The translations under genes and the position numbers were made by a program. The notes beneath the pieces were generated by a model. It saw nothing but the letters and a program-made list of their open reading frames with translations. It had not been told where the DNA came from and did not search any database. Below are positions 24,739 to 33,488 of a stretch of 39,347 bases of DNA, in pieces. The DNA comes from Humidesulfovibrio sp. Lineage in GTDB: Bacteria; Desulfobacterota; Desulfovibrionia; Desulfovibrionales; Desulfovibrionaceae. The stretch is from positions 1 to 39,347 of the forward strand of contig NZ_JAUYFU010000010.1 of the NCBI RefSeq assembly GCF_030689645.1, given 5' to 3'. Numbering within the stretch: the stretch's first letter is position 1; every line of letters starts with the position of its first letter.

Positions 24739-25302
24739 CTAGCGGGTGCGGGCGGCCTCTATCCTGCGCCGCACGGCCAGCGGGTACCAGTTGGTGAAAG
24801 CGACAGCGGAGAGCATGAAGGCGTAGTTCGTGGTCTCGAACACCCACTCGGGCTGGCCGGTCTCCAGGGTCTTGGCAAAGGCCAGGCTCGCGCCGATGCT
24901 GAAGACAACGGCCCAAAAAATGGTGATGACGACATTGGTGCGGATGAACACCGGCTCGTTCCACAGAGCTGGATCGGTGTGCTCGCGGGCGTACTCCAGC
25001 GTGAAGGGCTTGCCCAGGGCCAGGGTTAGCCAGGCCCCCACGGCCAAAGCGCCGTTGGCCAGCACGCCCATGTAGCGCGCGGTCCACATGTTTTCGAACC
25101 CCAGCACCGCGATGCTGGCAAAGATGAAGAACGCGATGCCCACCCACATGATGACGCCCCGGTGCAGCCTGGTCACGGCCATGACTATGGTGAGGACTGC
25201 GGCCACCACCAGGCCCAGCTTGAGCCGGAACAGCGAGCCGTGGGCGATGACCAGGAAGGAGATCCAGGGCGCGAAGCCGAGCAGCAGCTTGAGGAATTGC
25301 AT
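24739..25302 (-). CDS. Integral membrane protein, unknown function
   Basis: A 187-residue protein with about six predicted helices (roughly 5-22, 28-44, 50-68, 78-96, 122-142, 155-172) and short loops. A longer polar loop, TLEYAREHTDPALWNEPVFIRTN (read in parts), lies between helices four and five. The C-terminus is basic. I do not recognise the family with confidence. The start has GGAG seven bases upstream, and the gene follows aguB by 27 bases, so the pair is one unit. No terminator is clear. Confidence 0.75.
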   Translation of the reverse strand: MQFLKLLLGFAPWISFLVIAHGSLFRLKLGLVVAAVLTIVMAVTRLHRGVIMWVGIAFFIFASIAVLGFENMWTARYMGVLANGALAVGAWLTLALGKPFTLEYAREHTDPALWNEPVFIRTNVVITIFWAVVFSIGASLAFAKTLETGQPEWVFETTNYAFMLSAVAFTNWYPLAVRRRIEAARTR

Positions 25303-25329
25303 GGGCGGCTCTCCGGGCGGCGGCGGTTT

Positions 25330-26232
25330 CTAGTCGTCGAACCGCTTGGTGATGTTCTGGTAGGCGTCGATGCGGCGGTCGCGCAAGAACGGCCAGCCAC
25401 GGCGCACGTCCTCCATGCGCTGCGGGTCCACCTCAGCAAGCAGGATGGTCTCCTCGTCGGTGGGGGCCTGGGCCACGAGGTCGCCCATGGGCCCGGCCAC
25501 GAAGCTTGTTCCCCAGAACTCAATGCCCGCGCCGTTGGCGTTGTGGCTCTCGGCCAAGGGCCGCTCCAGCCCTATGCGGTTGGCCGCGGCGATATAGCAG
25601 CCGTTGGCCACAGCGTGGCCGCGCTGCACAAGCATCCAGGCGCTGCGCTGCTCATCGCCCAGCAGGTCTTTTTCCTGCGGGTGCCAGCCGATGGCAGTGG
25701 GATAGAAGATGACCTCGGCTCCCTTGAGGGCGGTCAGGCGGGCGGCTTCGGGGTACCACTGGTCCCAGCACACACACACGCCGATGCGGCCCACATGGGT
25801 GTCCACGGCGAGAAACCCCAGGTCGCCAGGGGTGAAGTAGAACTTCTCGAAAAAGGCCGGGTCGTCCGGGATGTGCATCTTGCGGTACAGGCCGAGGAGC
25901 TTCCCCTCGCGCCCCATGACCGCCGCAGTGTTGTGGTAGAGTCCGGGCGCGCGTTTTTCGAAGAGCGAAACCACGATGGCCGTGCCGGTCTTCTTGGCCA
26001 GCTTGCCGAAGGCCTCGGTGGTGGGACCGGGGACCGCCTCGGCCAGGTCGAACAACCGCGCGTCCTCCTGCTGGCAGAAATACGGCCCAAGGAAGAGCTC
26101 CTGCAGGCAGATGACATCCGCGCCCAGGCTGGCGGCGCGCTCGGCCAGCTCCAGGTGGGCCAGCAGGTTTTCCTCAGCGCTGGCGCGGCAGCAGGTCTGA
26201 ACCAGGGCGATGGTGTACGGGGTGCGGCTCAT
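25330..26232 (-). CDS. aguB: N-carbamoylputrescine amidase (carbon-nitrogen hydrolase family)
   Basis: Cleaves N-carbamoylputrescine to putrescine, CO2 and ammonia in the agmatine route to polyamines. The nitrilase-type catalytic residues are Glu45 in LQELFLGPYF, Lys118 in LYRKMHIPDD and Cys155 in CVCWDQWYPE. The specific stretches MHIPDDPAFFEKFYF and AIGWHPQEKD separate this branch from other amidases. The start at 26232 gives 300 residues; the frame is open ten codons further without conservation. No agmatine deiminase gene lies in the window. It is read after the DUF3426 terminator, so it needs a short-range promoter or leak-through. Confidence 0.9.
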   Translation of the reverse strand: MSRTPYTIALVQTCCRASAEENLLAHLELAERAASLGADVICLQELFLGPYFCQQEDARLFDLAEAVPGPTTEAFGKLAKKTGTAIVVSLFEKRAPGLYHNTAAVMGREGKLLGLYRKMHIPDDPAFFEKFYFTPGDLGFLAVDTHVGRIGVCVCWDQWYPEAARLTALKGAEVIFYPTAIGWHPQEKDLLGDEQRSAWMLVQRGHAVANGCYIAAANRIGLERPLAESHNANGAGIEFWGTSFVAGPMGDLVAQAPTDEETILLAEVDPQRMEDVRRGWPFLRDRRIDAYQNITKRFDD

Positions 26233-26260
26233 GTGTGTTCTCTCTTTGATGCTGCGGAAC

Positions 26261-26302
26261 AATAAAAGGCGCCGGGGAGGGTTTTGCGCCCTGCCCGGCG
26301 CC
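26261..26302 (-). terminator. Terminator of the metH-to-DUF3426 operon
   Basis: A 14-pair stem with one mismatch (26268-26281 with 26289-26302) and a seven-base loop; TTTTATT follows on the minus strand. It begins 24 bases after the stop at 26327. Confidence 0.9.
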
Positions 26303-26326
26303 GCCGATGCAAATCCGGTCTGGCCG

Positions 26327-27436
26327 TTACTTGGGATCCAGCGCGTCGATGACCTTGACGCCGAATTCCTTCACCGCGTCTGGCGGTTTGAAGAACACGG
26401 CCATAAAGGGCGTGTCCATGCCGGTCTTGAGATAGGTGTTGCTGGTGAGGATGCCCACCTCGGAGCTGAGGCTGGAGTTGATCTCCTCCTCGCTCTGCAC
26501 CTGGAGCTGGAACTGGGACAGGGTGTTGCCGCAGAGCATCTGCTTGGCCACGAGCACATGGCCCTTTTCGTCGAACAGGGTGATCTCGACCTTGATGCGC
26601 TCCTTGGGCGAGGCGAAGTTGTTCACCGCCTTGCCCTCGACGACAAAGATGTTCCCGGCCTTCTCGTTGGGGATATAATACTGCCGGACATTGCGCAGGG
26701 CGATGTCCTTGACCTTGTCGGCGTTCTCCACCGTCTCCTTCTTGCCCGAAAGCGAGCCGAGGAAGGGCAGGTTCATCTTGGTCCAGGGCTTGAACACGAA
26801 CAAGGCAGCCACCACCAGGGCGATGACCGCAAGGGCCGCGCCCAGGATGATCCATTTTTTCTTGGGGTTGGCGGCGTCCTTCTTGGGCGCATCGAGGCTG
26901 GCGCCGGCGCCGAGGGAACTCAGAAAATCGTCATCGCCGCCAGCCTGCTTGCCCGCAGACTTTTCGTCCTTGGCGCTTTCAGCGTCCAGGCTGGAGATGA
27001 AGGCCCCGCCGTCGTCATCAAAATGGCTTTTGCCTGCGGGAGCCGCCGGGGCCTCGTCATCGTCGAAGGGGCTCTTGCCTGCCGGAGCCTTGAGTCCTGG
27101 CAGATCGTCGTCGTCATCAGCCGGGCCTGCGGCAGGCTCGTCGTCATCCCAGGGCATTTTCTTGGGTGCGGCTGCACCTGGAGCCTCGGCGGGCTCGTCG
27201 TCATCCCAGGGCATCTTCTTGGACGGCGCCTCGGGCTCCGGGGCGGCGGCGGGCTTGGGCGCGGGCTTCGGCTCGGCGGCCTTCAGCTCGTCCAGCTCCT
27301 GGTCGAAATCCTTGCCTGGAGGCATGGCGGTGAACACATGTTTACACCGCGCGCACCGGACTTTGGAGCCGGTGGGCGCGATCTTCTCTTCAGGCAAATT
27401 GTATTTGCTCTCACAATTGGGACAGGCGACAATCAT
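26327..27436 (-). CDS. MJ0042 zinc-ribbon / DUF3426 membrane protein with Asp-rich repeats
   Basis: A 369-residue protein of unknown role. The N-terminus is a zinc ribbon (Cys5, 8, 28, 31) of the MJ0042 type. A disordered acidic stretch carries four related units, KKMPWDDDEPA twice (73-83, 92-102), then KSPFDDDEA and KSHFDDDGG (121-143). One helix spans 195-215, and a DUF3426-like domain (about 225-369) follows outside. Topology by charge is zinc ribbon and repeats in the cytoplasm, C-terminal domain in the periplasm. It is the last gene of the operon. Families of this type are often regulatory or export-linked, but no function is established. Confidence 0.8.
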   Translation of the reverse strand: MIVACPNCESKYNLPEEKIAPTGSKVRCARCKHVFTAMPPGKDFDQELDELKAAEPKPAPKPAAAPEPEAPSKKMPWDDDEPAEAPGAAAPKKMPWDDDEPAAGPADDDDDLPGLKAPAGKSPFDDDEAPAAPAGKSHFDDDGGAFISSLDAESAKDEKSAGKQAGGDDDFLSSLGAGASLDAPKKDAANPKKKWIILGAALAVIALVVAALFVFKPWTKMNLPFLGSLSGKKETVENADKVKDIALRNVRQYYIPNEKAGNIFVVEGKAVNNFASPKERIKVEITLFDEKGHVLVAKQMLCGNTLSQFQLQVQSEEEINSSLSSEVGILTSNTYLKTGMDTPFMAVFFKPPDAVKEFGVKVIDALDPK

Positions 27437-27462
27437 GGCTTTTCTCTTGCTCCAGCGCCCCG

Positions 27463-27987
27463 TTACAGGACGAGTTCGTACACGGCGTCTAGCTCGCGAT
27501 ATTTTTCCGCGTGGTCCATGCCGTATCCCACAATGAAACCCTTTTGAAGGGGGAAGCCCGCAAAGTCAACAGTGAGGTCCACCTCACGGCGCTCAAGCTT
27601 GTCCACAACGGCGCAAATGCGGATGCTCTCGGCCCCGCGATTGGCCAGAACCTCCAGCAGAAACTCCGCTGAATGTCCGGTATCCACAATGTCCTCCACG
27701 AGCAGCACATGCTTGCCCGCAACGTCCACTTCCATGTCCTTGCTGAAGGTGGTCTGACGGCCCCGGCTGGTGCCGCCGCCGTAGCTGGACATGCGCACGA
27801 AGTCGAGTTCCAGGGCGTCGTTCTTGATGCAGCGCACCAGGTCGGCAAAAAACAGGAACGCCCCCTTGAGCACGCAGACCACCACCAGGGGCTTTCCCTG
27901 ATAGAAGGCGCTGACCTCTGCGCCAAGCTCGGCCACGCGCCTATGCAGCGTATCGGAATCGATGACGAGCTTGAGGGTGACGGCCAT
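27463..27987 (-). CDS. hpt: Hypoxanthine phosphoribosyltransferase
   Basis: Salvages hypoxanthine or guanine to IMP or GMP with PRPP. The PRPP loop is VLLVEDIVDTG at 94-104, the flexible loop SSYGGGTSRG is at 67-76, and the base-contact region FIVGYGMD is near 151-158. The 174-residue length is normal. The ribosome site is AGGA nine bases before the start. It lies 12 bases after the acetyltransferase gene and 26 before the DUF3426 gene. Confidence 0.95.
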   Translation of the reverse strand: MAVTLKLVIDSDTLHRRVAELGAEVSAFYQGKPLVVVCVLKGAFLFFADLVRCIKNDALELDFVRMSSYGGGTSRGRQTTFSKDMEVDVAGKHVLLVEDIVDTGHSAEFLLEVLANRGAESIRICAVVDKLERREVDLTVDFAGFPLQKGFIVGYGMDHAEKYRELDAVYELVL

Positions 27988-27999
27988 TTTTCTCTATCC

Positions 28000-28464
28000 T
28001 TACAGTTCCATGTGCATGGCGATTTCGTCGCAATCCGGGAATCGCGGGCAGTTCAGGCAGTCGCTCCACACCTTTTGCGGCAGGGTGTCCTTGCTCACCT
28101 CGGTGAAGCCCATGTGCCGGAAAAACTCCACCGTATTGGTCAGGGCGAACACGCGGTAAATGCCAAGAGTCACGGCGTCGGAAATGCAGGCTTCCACCAG
28201 CTTGCGGCCCAGGCCCAGGCCGCGCGCCTCCCGCGCCACCACGAGGGAGCGCACCTCGGCGAGGTTCTCCCAGCAGATGGCCAGGGCGCAGCAGCCAAGG
28301 ACTGTGCCCTCGTCCTTCGCGTCCACCATGACGAAAAAGTCCCGCAGGTGGCTGTAGAGCTGGTTGTACGAACGCGGCAACACCAGGCCGTCGTCGGCGC
28401 TGGTGTTCATGATGAGCCGGTGCACGCCCTTCACGTCTGTGATGCGCGCCTTGCGCAACAGCAT
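28000..28464 (-). CDS. Short N-acetylglutamate synthase-type GNAT acetyltransferase
   Basis: A 154-residue GNAT enzyme. The acetyl-CoA loop is VAREARGLGLGRKL (76-89), preceded by the beta-strand AEVRSLVV. The pattern fits the short ArgA forms that make N-acetylglutamate, first step of arginine synthesis, in bacteria without the kinase-like domain. A C-terminal Cys cluster (CLNCPRFPDC, Cys136, 139 and 145) is typical of this short group. ATG at 28464 is the start because AAGGAG is six bases before it; a TTG two codons upstream is too close. Other GNAT substrates cannot be excluded. Confidence 0.75.
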   Translation of the reverse strand: MLLRKARITDVKGVHRLIMNTSADDGLVLPRSYNQLYSHLRDFFVMVDAKDEGTVLGCCALAICWENLAEVRSLVVAREARGLGLGRKLVEACISDAVTLGIYRVFALTNTVEFFRHMGFTEVSKDTLPQKVWSDCLNCPRFPDCDEIAMHMEL

Positions 28465-28474
28465 CGCCAACTCC

Positions 28475-28975
28475 TTAGTCCTTCACCAGCTGGCTGATGA
28501 CCGAGTCCAGCATTTCAAAGGGGTACACGCCCGCGCTGTTGAAGGCCACCTGCCCGTTCTTGTCCAGAATATACAGGGCCGGGATGCTCTTGACCCCGAA
28601 CTCGGAGCCCACCTCGGCCTTGGAAAGGTACACGTCCAGCGTGGTGGGCCGGGTCATGAGGAACTCGCCCATAACCTGCTCGGTGTCGTCCACGCTGATG
28701 GCCATGACGTCCAGCTTTTCCTTAGGGTACTTGGCGCGCAACTGCTCCAGCACAGGAATTTCGGTCTTGCAGGCCGGGCACCAGGTGGCCCAGAACATCA
28801 CCAAAGTGACCTTGCCCTTGTTGGAGGCGAAGTGCTTCTCCAACGCGGGCATGTCCAGGGTCTCCAACTTTTCCGGAGCCTTGCCCGGGCCAGCTCCGCT
28901 GGAGCAGGCCGCCAGGAACCCCAGGCACAGCAACGCCAGCAGAGCCGCCGGCAGAATTTTGAAGCATGCTTTCAT
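28475..28975 (-). CDS. TlpA/ResA-type thioredoxin-fold lipoprotein
   Basis: A 166-residue envelope thiol-disulfide protein. The start at 28975 has AAGGAG; upstream frame is unconserved. The lipobox is LAAC (Cys24) and the active site is WATWCPACK with Cys66 and Cys69. The cis-Pro is in SIPALYIL. The family keeps cysteines of c-type cytochromes or other exported proteins reduced. It follows metH by 90 bases and precedes the acetyltransferase by ten, so it is part of the operon, though none of the other members is exported. Confidence 0.88.
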   Translation of the reverse strand: MKACFKILPAALLALLCLGFLAACSSGAGPGKAPEKLETLDMPALEKHFASNKGKVTLVMFWATWCPACKTEIPVLEQLRAKYPKEKLDVMAISVDDTEQVMGEFLMTRPTTLDVYLSKAEVGSEFGVKSIPALYILDKNGQVAFNSAGVYPFEMLDSVISQLVKD

Positions 28976-29065
28976 TCTATCTCCTTGGGCCGGGTCGGGC
29001 AAAAGCCTTCCCGGCGCATCTGCGGGCGATGTAGCAGAAACCCGCGCAGGACGCAAAGGCGTCGG

Positions 29066-31489
29066 CTAATGCGCAGCCACGCGACCCGAAAGCTCCGCCG
29101 CCATCTTTACAGCGGCCACGGCGTCGCGGGAGAAGCCGTCGGCCCCGATGGACTGGGCGAAGGCCTCGGTGACCACGGCCCCGCCGATCATCACCTTCAT
29201 ATCCAAGCCGCGCTCCCGAACCAGGCGCACAGTGTCTTCCATACGCACCATGGTGGTGGTCATGAGGGCGGAAAGGCCGATGACCTTGGCCCCAACGCGC
29301 TCGGCCTCGTCCACTATCTGCGTGGCGGGCACGTCCTTGCCCAGGTCGAAGACCTCGAAGCCGTGATTTTTGAGCATCAGGCAGACGATGTTCTTGCCGA
29401 TGTCGTGGATGTCGCCCTCAACTGTGGCCATGACGATGGGCGTCTTCTTTTCCGCCCGGCCCGAGGCCAGGAGCAGGGGCTCCAGCCTGCCGAATCCGGC
29501 CTGCATGGCCTCGGCGCTGCGCAGCAGCTGGGGCAGGAAGTATTCCTTGCGCTCGTACTTTGCGCCAACCTCAAGGATGGCGGGGATGAGCTGGCCGTCC
29601 ACCAGGGCGAAGGGGTCGGCCCCCTCGGCCAGGGCTGTTTCCAGCATGGCCAGCAGCCCGGCCTTGTCACCAAGGATCACGGCCTCGCCGGGCGTTGCGG
29701 CCTTGCCAGCGCCGGGCGCGCCGCCGGCAGCCGCGCCGGAACCGCCCGCGCCGGGCGTCCAGTTGGCGTAAGAACCAATGTAGCACGAGGCCTGGGCATC
29801 GCGCGCAAGAAGCACTTCAGCCGAGGCGGCCACCTCGCGCAGGCGCTGGCTGGCCGGGTTGGCGATGCAGGAAGACAGGCCCGCGCCCATGCTGAGCGCC
29901 AGGAAAGTGGAGTTGAGCAGTTCGCGCGCGGGCAGGCCGAAGCTCACGTTGGACAGGCCCATTGTGGTGGGCAGGCCCAGGGTTTCGCGGCAATAGCGGA
30001 TGGTGTCCAGGCAGTGGCGCGCGGCCAGGGCCTTGGACGACACGGTGAGCACCAGGGCGTCCACCATGATCAGGCGGCGCGGGATGCCCAGCTCGTCGGC
30101 CTGGGCCAGCAGGCGTTCGATGACCGCGATGCGTTCCGCCGCAGTGTAGGGCAGCTTGCGGCCCTCAAGAGGCAGAAGGATGAACGGCGCGCCGAACTTC
30201 TTGCACAGGGGGCCAAGTTGCTCCATGCGGCCGGGTTCGCCGCTGATGGAGTTCACCAGCGGCGAACCCGGCTGGGTCCACAAGGCGTTCTCCATGGCGA
30301 CGATGTCCGAGGTGTCCAGGGAAAGGGGCACCTCGAAGCGGGAGGACAGCGCCAGGGCCAGCGAAGGCAGCACCAGCTTCTCGTCCACCATGGGCGCGCC
30401 CACGTTGACGTCCAGGATGCTCGCGCCCTGGGCGATCTGCTCCGTGGCCAGGCGCAGGGCCTCGGCGTGGCTGTTCTGCACCAGCTCTTCGGCCAGCACC
30501 TTCTTGCCCGTGGGGTTGATGCGCTCGCCGATGATCTGTAGCGGATTCTCCCAGCCGAAGGCCACGGAAGCGGACCGGCAGGTGAGCACCAGGGGCGACT
30601 TGTCCTCGGGCGCGGGGCGGGCGTAGGGCGTCTCGCCCACGGCTTCGCGCAGGGCGGTGATGTGCTTTGGCGTGGTGCCGCAGCAGCCGCCCAGAAACTT
30701 CGCGCCAAGGTCCGCGAAAACCCGGCACTGGCGGGCGAAGTCATCCGGGCCCAGGCGGAACACGGTCTTGCCCGTCTCGTCCAGCTCCGGCAGGCCGGCG
30801 TTGGGCTGCACCAGGAGCGGGGTGGAAAGCCGCGGCAGCATGGACTTGACGATGTCCACGATCTGCTCCGGCCCGGCGGAGCAGTTGGTGCCCAGCAGCT
30901 CCACGCCCAGGTTCTGCATGGTGTCGATGAAAGTCAGCGGCGTGGTGCCGGTGAGGGATTTGGCGCCCTCGAAGGTCATGGTGATGCCCACAGGCAGGTC
31001 GCACACCTCACGCGCGGCGATGACGATGGCCTTGGCCTCGGCCAGGTCGAACTGGGTCTCGCCCAGGATGAGGTCGGCTCCGCCGTCCACCAGGCCCTGG
31101 ATCTGCTCGCGGTAGGCGGCCACCATGTCGCGGAAGGAAAGCTCGCCCATGGGCTGCACGAAATGCCCGGTGGGGCCCACGCTGCCCGCCACAAAGGCGC
31201 GGCCCTGCACGGCGTTCTTCGCCGTGCGCGCCAGCGCGCAGTTCAACCCGCGCACGTCCATGCCCGGATCGAGCTTGAAGCGCGTGCCGCCAAAGGTGTT
31301 GGTGGTGACGATTTCCGCCCCTGCGGCTGCGTATTCCGCATGAATGGCGGCCACGGGCTCAGGATTTTTGAGGCCGAACATCTCCGGCGCAACGCCAGGG
31401 GGCAGGCCGCGGGACTGCAAAAGCGCACCGAAGCCGCCGTCGAAGAAGTGAATGCGGCCATCTGTCAAAAGCGAGCGAAAGTCTGGCAT
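29066..31489 (-). CDS. metH: Cobalamin-dependent methionine synthase without the reactivation domain
   Basis: Moves a methyl group from methyltetrahydrofolate to homocysteine. The start at 31489 has GGAG eight bases upstream; the product is 807 residues. The homocysteine domain (about 1-310) has GTNCSAGPE and GGCCGTTP, whose Cys bind zinc. The pterin domain is about 330-590. A Gly/Ala-rich linker leads to the B12 cap and B12 domain, with GDIHDIGKN giving the axial His. The protein ends after that, so the AdoMet activation domain of the long (~1200-residue) form is absent; a separate activase would be needed. Divergent from rpoH. Confidence 0.95.
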   Translation of the reverse strand: MPDFRSLLTDGRIHFFDGGFGALLQSRGLPPGVAPEMFGLKNPEPVAAIHAEYAAAGAEIVTTNTFGGTRFKLDPGMDVRGLNCALARTAKNAVQGRAFVAGSVGPTGHFVQPMGELSFRDMVAAYREQIQGLVDGGADLILGETQFDLAEAKAIVIAAREVCDLPVGITMTFEGAKSLTGTTPLTFIDTMQNLGVELLGTNCSAGPEQIVDIVKSMLPRLSTPLLVQPNAGLPELDETGKTVFRLGPDDFARQCRVFADLGAKFLGGCCGTTPKHITALREAVGETPYARPAPEDKSPLVLTCRSASVAFGWENPLQIIGERINPTGKKVLAEELVQNSHAEALRLATEQIAQGASILDVNVGAPMVDEKLVLPSLALALSSRFEVPLSLDTSDIVAMENALWTQPGSPLVNSISGEPGRMEQLGPLCKKFGAPFILLPLEGRKLPYTAAERIAVIERLLAQADELGIPRRLIMVDALVLTVSSKALAARHCLDTIRYCRETLGLPTTMGLSNVSFGLPARELLNSTFLALSMGAGLSSCIANPASQRLREVAASAEVLLARDAQASCYIGSYANWTPGAGGSGAAAGGAPGAGKAATPGEAVILGDKAGLLAMLETALAEGADPFALVDGQLIPAILEVGAKYERKEYFLPQLLRSAEAMQAGFGRLEPLLLASGRAEKKTPIVMATVEGDIHDIGKNIVCLMLKNHGFEVFDLGKDVPATQIVDEAERVGAKVIGLSALMTTTMVRMEDTVRLVRERGLDMKVMIGGAVVTEAFAQSIGADGFSRDAVAAVKMAAELSGRVAAH

Positions 31490-31614
31490 GGGGATGTCTC
31501 CGTCAGCGGTGGGGCCGGGCGGTCCGCGGCGAACCGCCGGAAGGCCGACGGGCGGGCCTTCGGGAGGGGCATGGAGCCTGTGCCGGGCCGGGAATCCGGG
31601 TGTACTGAAAATCG

Positions 31615-31641
31615 TTGAAAAGGACAAACAAAAACTATACG
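31615..31641 (+). promoter_or_regulatory. Candidate promoter of the rpoH operon
   Basis: TTGAAA (31615-31620) and TATACG (31636-31641) are 15 bases apart, about 84 bases before the rpoH start. The spacing is short. No classical heat-shock -10 (CCCCAT) follows at the right place. The remaining bases of the metH-rpoH gap (31490-31724) hold no riboswitch that I can recognise. Confidence 0.35.
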
Positions 31642-31724
31642 CTCCCCCCTTGCGCAACCCACGACCCGGAATCGGGGGACCCCAAGCCCTGCCGGGCCGA
31701 ACCGCCAGGTCGGCCAGATTCGGA

Positions 31725-32702
31725 ATGAAATCGAAAAAAGACCAAGCCCCCACCCCCGAGGTCAGTCACGCCGCACCCCCGGCCCTGACCGAGAAGAAGC
31801 CCTTCCTCCCCGCACCGGTCGCCCGCAGGCGGGGCGAGGCCTCTACTCGCGACTCGCTGCACCACTACCTGCGCGAAATCGCGCGTTTTCCTCTGCTCGC
31901 GCCCGAGGAAGAGCTCGAACTGGCACAGCGCGTGCGCGACGGCAACGACCAGGAAGCGGCCTTCCGCCTAGTTTCCTCGCACCTGCGCCTAGTGGTCAAG
32001 ATCGCCATGGACTTCCAGCGCCGCTGGATGCAAAACGTCCAGGATCTGATCCAGGAAGGCAACGTGGGCCTTATGAAGGCCGTGCGCAAGTTCGACCCGG
32101 ACAAGGGAATAAAATTTAGCTATTACGCTGCGTTCTGGATTAAAGCGTACATACTCAAGTACATCATGGACAACTGGCGCATGGTGAAGATCGGCACCAC
32201 GCAGACCCAGCGCAAGTTGTTTTATAATCTGAACAAAGAGCGCCAGCGCCTCACCAGCATGGGCTTCGACCCCACCACCAGCGCCCTTTCCGAGAGCCTG
32301 CAGGTGAGCGAGGCCGAGATCGAGCAGATGGACCAGCGCCTTTCGCGCCAGGACATGAGCCTGGACATATCCATCGGCGAAGACTCGGAAAACACGCGGT
32401 TGGACTTCCTGCCCGCCCTCGGCCCGGGCATTGAGGACATCCTGAGCCAGAACCAGATCTCAGGGCTTCTGCTGGACAACCTCAAAACCATAGCGCACAC
32501 CTTGTCGGACAAGGAGCAGGCCATTTTGAACGAGCGCCTGCTCTCCGACAGCCCGGTGACCCTGCGCGAGATAGGCGACCGCTTCGGCGTCACCCGCGAA
32601 CGCGTGCGGCAAATCGAGGCGCGGCTGCTGGAGAAGCTCAAGGAGCACCTGCAGTCCACGGTGAAGGACTTCTCGCCCGACTGGATTGAGGGCAACGACT
32701 AG
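31725..32702 (+). CDS. rpoH: Heat-shock sigma factor, RpoH-type
   Basis: Sigma-70-family factor that directs RNA polymerase to stress promoters. The start at 31725 is chosen by the conserved length; the ribosome site is weak and the frame is open 91 codons further, across the metH start. The product has 325 residues. Regions 1.2-2.4 run about 43-150, the RpoH box QRKLFYNLN is at 162-170, and region 4.2 is TLREIGDRFGVTRERVRQIE (near 278-297). The N-terminal 40 residues are Pro/Ala-rich and not conserved. It is the first of seven close-packed plus-strand genes. Confidence 0.9.
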   Translation: MKSKKDQAPTPEVSHAAPPALTEKKPFLPAPVARRRGEASTRDSLHHYLREIARFPLLAPEEELELAQRVRDGNDQEAAFRLVSSHLRLVVKIAMDFQRRWMQNVQDLIQEGNVGLMKAVRKFDPDKGIKFSYYAAFWIKAYILKYIMDNWRMVKIGTTQTQRKLFYNLNKERQRLTSMGFDPTTSALSESLQVSEAEIEQMDQRLSRQDMSLDISIGEDSENTRLDFLPALGPGIEDILSQNQISGLLLDNLKTIAHTLSDKEQAILNERLLSDSPVTLREIGDRFGVTRERVRQIEARLLEKLKEHLQSTVKDFSPDWIEGND

Positions 32703-32715
32703 ACGGGAGACGGCC

Positions 32716-33480
32716 ATGGATTCGCGCATTTTGGAGCTCAAGCGTCGCGCCAGGGAGCTATCGGCCTCAAGACCTCAGCCCGCATTCTGCCTGGAATGCG
32801 CGGAGGAGATCGGACATGCCGCAAGCCTGTTTTTCGACCATCCGTTGATGCTCCGGCTTCAGAACGACGCCCTGGGATTTCTGCATGACCCTTGCAGCCT
32901 TGGCGTGGAGCACGCCAAGCGCGTGGCTGTGGACGCCGCCGCCCTTGTGCTGGCGGAGCCCACCGGCCTGACCCAGGAGGAGCGCCGCCGCGTGTCCCTT
33001 TTGGCCGAGATGGCCGGACTGCTGCACGACTCAATGCGCCACGAGGAAGATCACCACGAAAAGGGCGCCGACCTCTGTCTGCGCATCCTGAGCGGCTACC
33101 CGCTGGCCCCGGATGAACGCATCTGGATCGCCCAGGCCGTGGCCCTGCACGAAACCGACCTGCCCCTGGCCGTGGGAGGATCCGAGAGCGCGCGGCTGCT
33201 GGCCGGAGCAGTGCACGACGCCGACCGCTTCCGCTTCGGGCCGGATTTCTTCTCCGCCACCCTCTGGGAGCTCTGCGAGTGCGACGATTGGACCCTTGAG
33301 GAAATCGCCCAGGCCTTCCCAGAAGGCCGGAAGCATGCGGAGGCATGTCTGGGCGGCTTCCGCACGGAGCAGGGCCGCCGGTACGGTCCGGGGCTCATAG
33401 CCGAGGGGCTGTCCCTGGCCAAAGATTACGCGCGGCTCTTCGATGAGATGCTGGCCGCCAACGCCCCGTCCAACACGTGA
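32716..33480 (+). CDS. HD-domain protein (predicted metal-dependent phosphohydrolase)
   Basis: A 254-residue cytoplasmic protein. The HD-type metal ligands are His66 (GVEHAKR), His104-Asp105 (GLLHDSMRH), His113/His114, His145 (VALHETD) and Asp168/Asp170 (VHDADRFRFG). The N-terminus has a CLECAEEIGHAA stretch. Substrate unknown; nucleotides are usual for the superfamily. The start has GGGAGA before it, 13 bases after the rpoH stop. Being cotranscribed with a stress sigma factor is suggestive but unproven. Confidence 0.82.
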   Translation: MDSRILELKRRARELSASRPQPAFCLECAEEIGHAASLFFDHPLMLRLQNDALGFLHDPCSLGVEHAKRVAVDAAALVLAEPTGLTQEERRRVSLLAEMAGLLHDSMRHEEDHHEKGADLCLRILSGYPLAPDERIWIAQAVALHETDLPLAVGGSESARLLAGAVHDADRFRFGPDFFSATLWELCECDDWTLEEIAQAFPEGRKHAEACLGGFRTEQGRRYGPGLIAEGLSLAKDYARLFDEMLAANAPSNT

Positions 33481-33488
33481 GGACATCC

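Noticed and set aside
28364-30541. Plus-strand frame of about 725 codons opposite metH, tlpA and the acetyltransferase
   Set aside because: It crosses three recognised genes and reads as His/Gly-rich filler without a start signal.
31490-31724. Cobalamin or SAM riboswitch before metH
   Set aside because: No B12 box or SAM-type core could be recognised in the 235-base gap.
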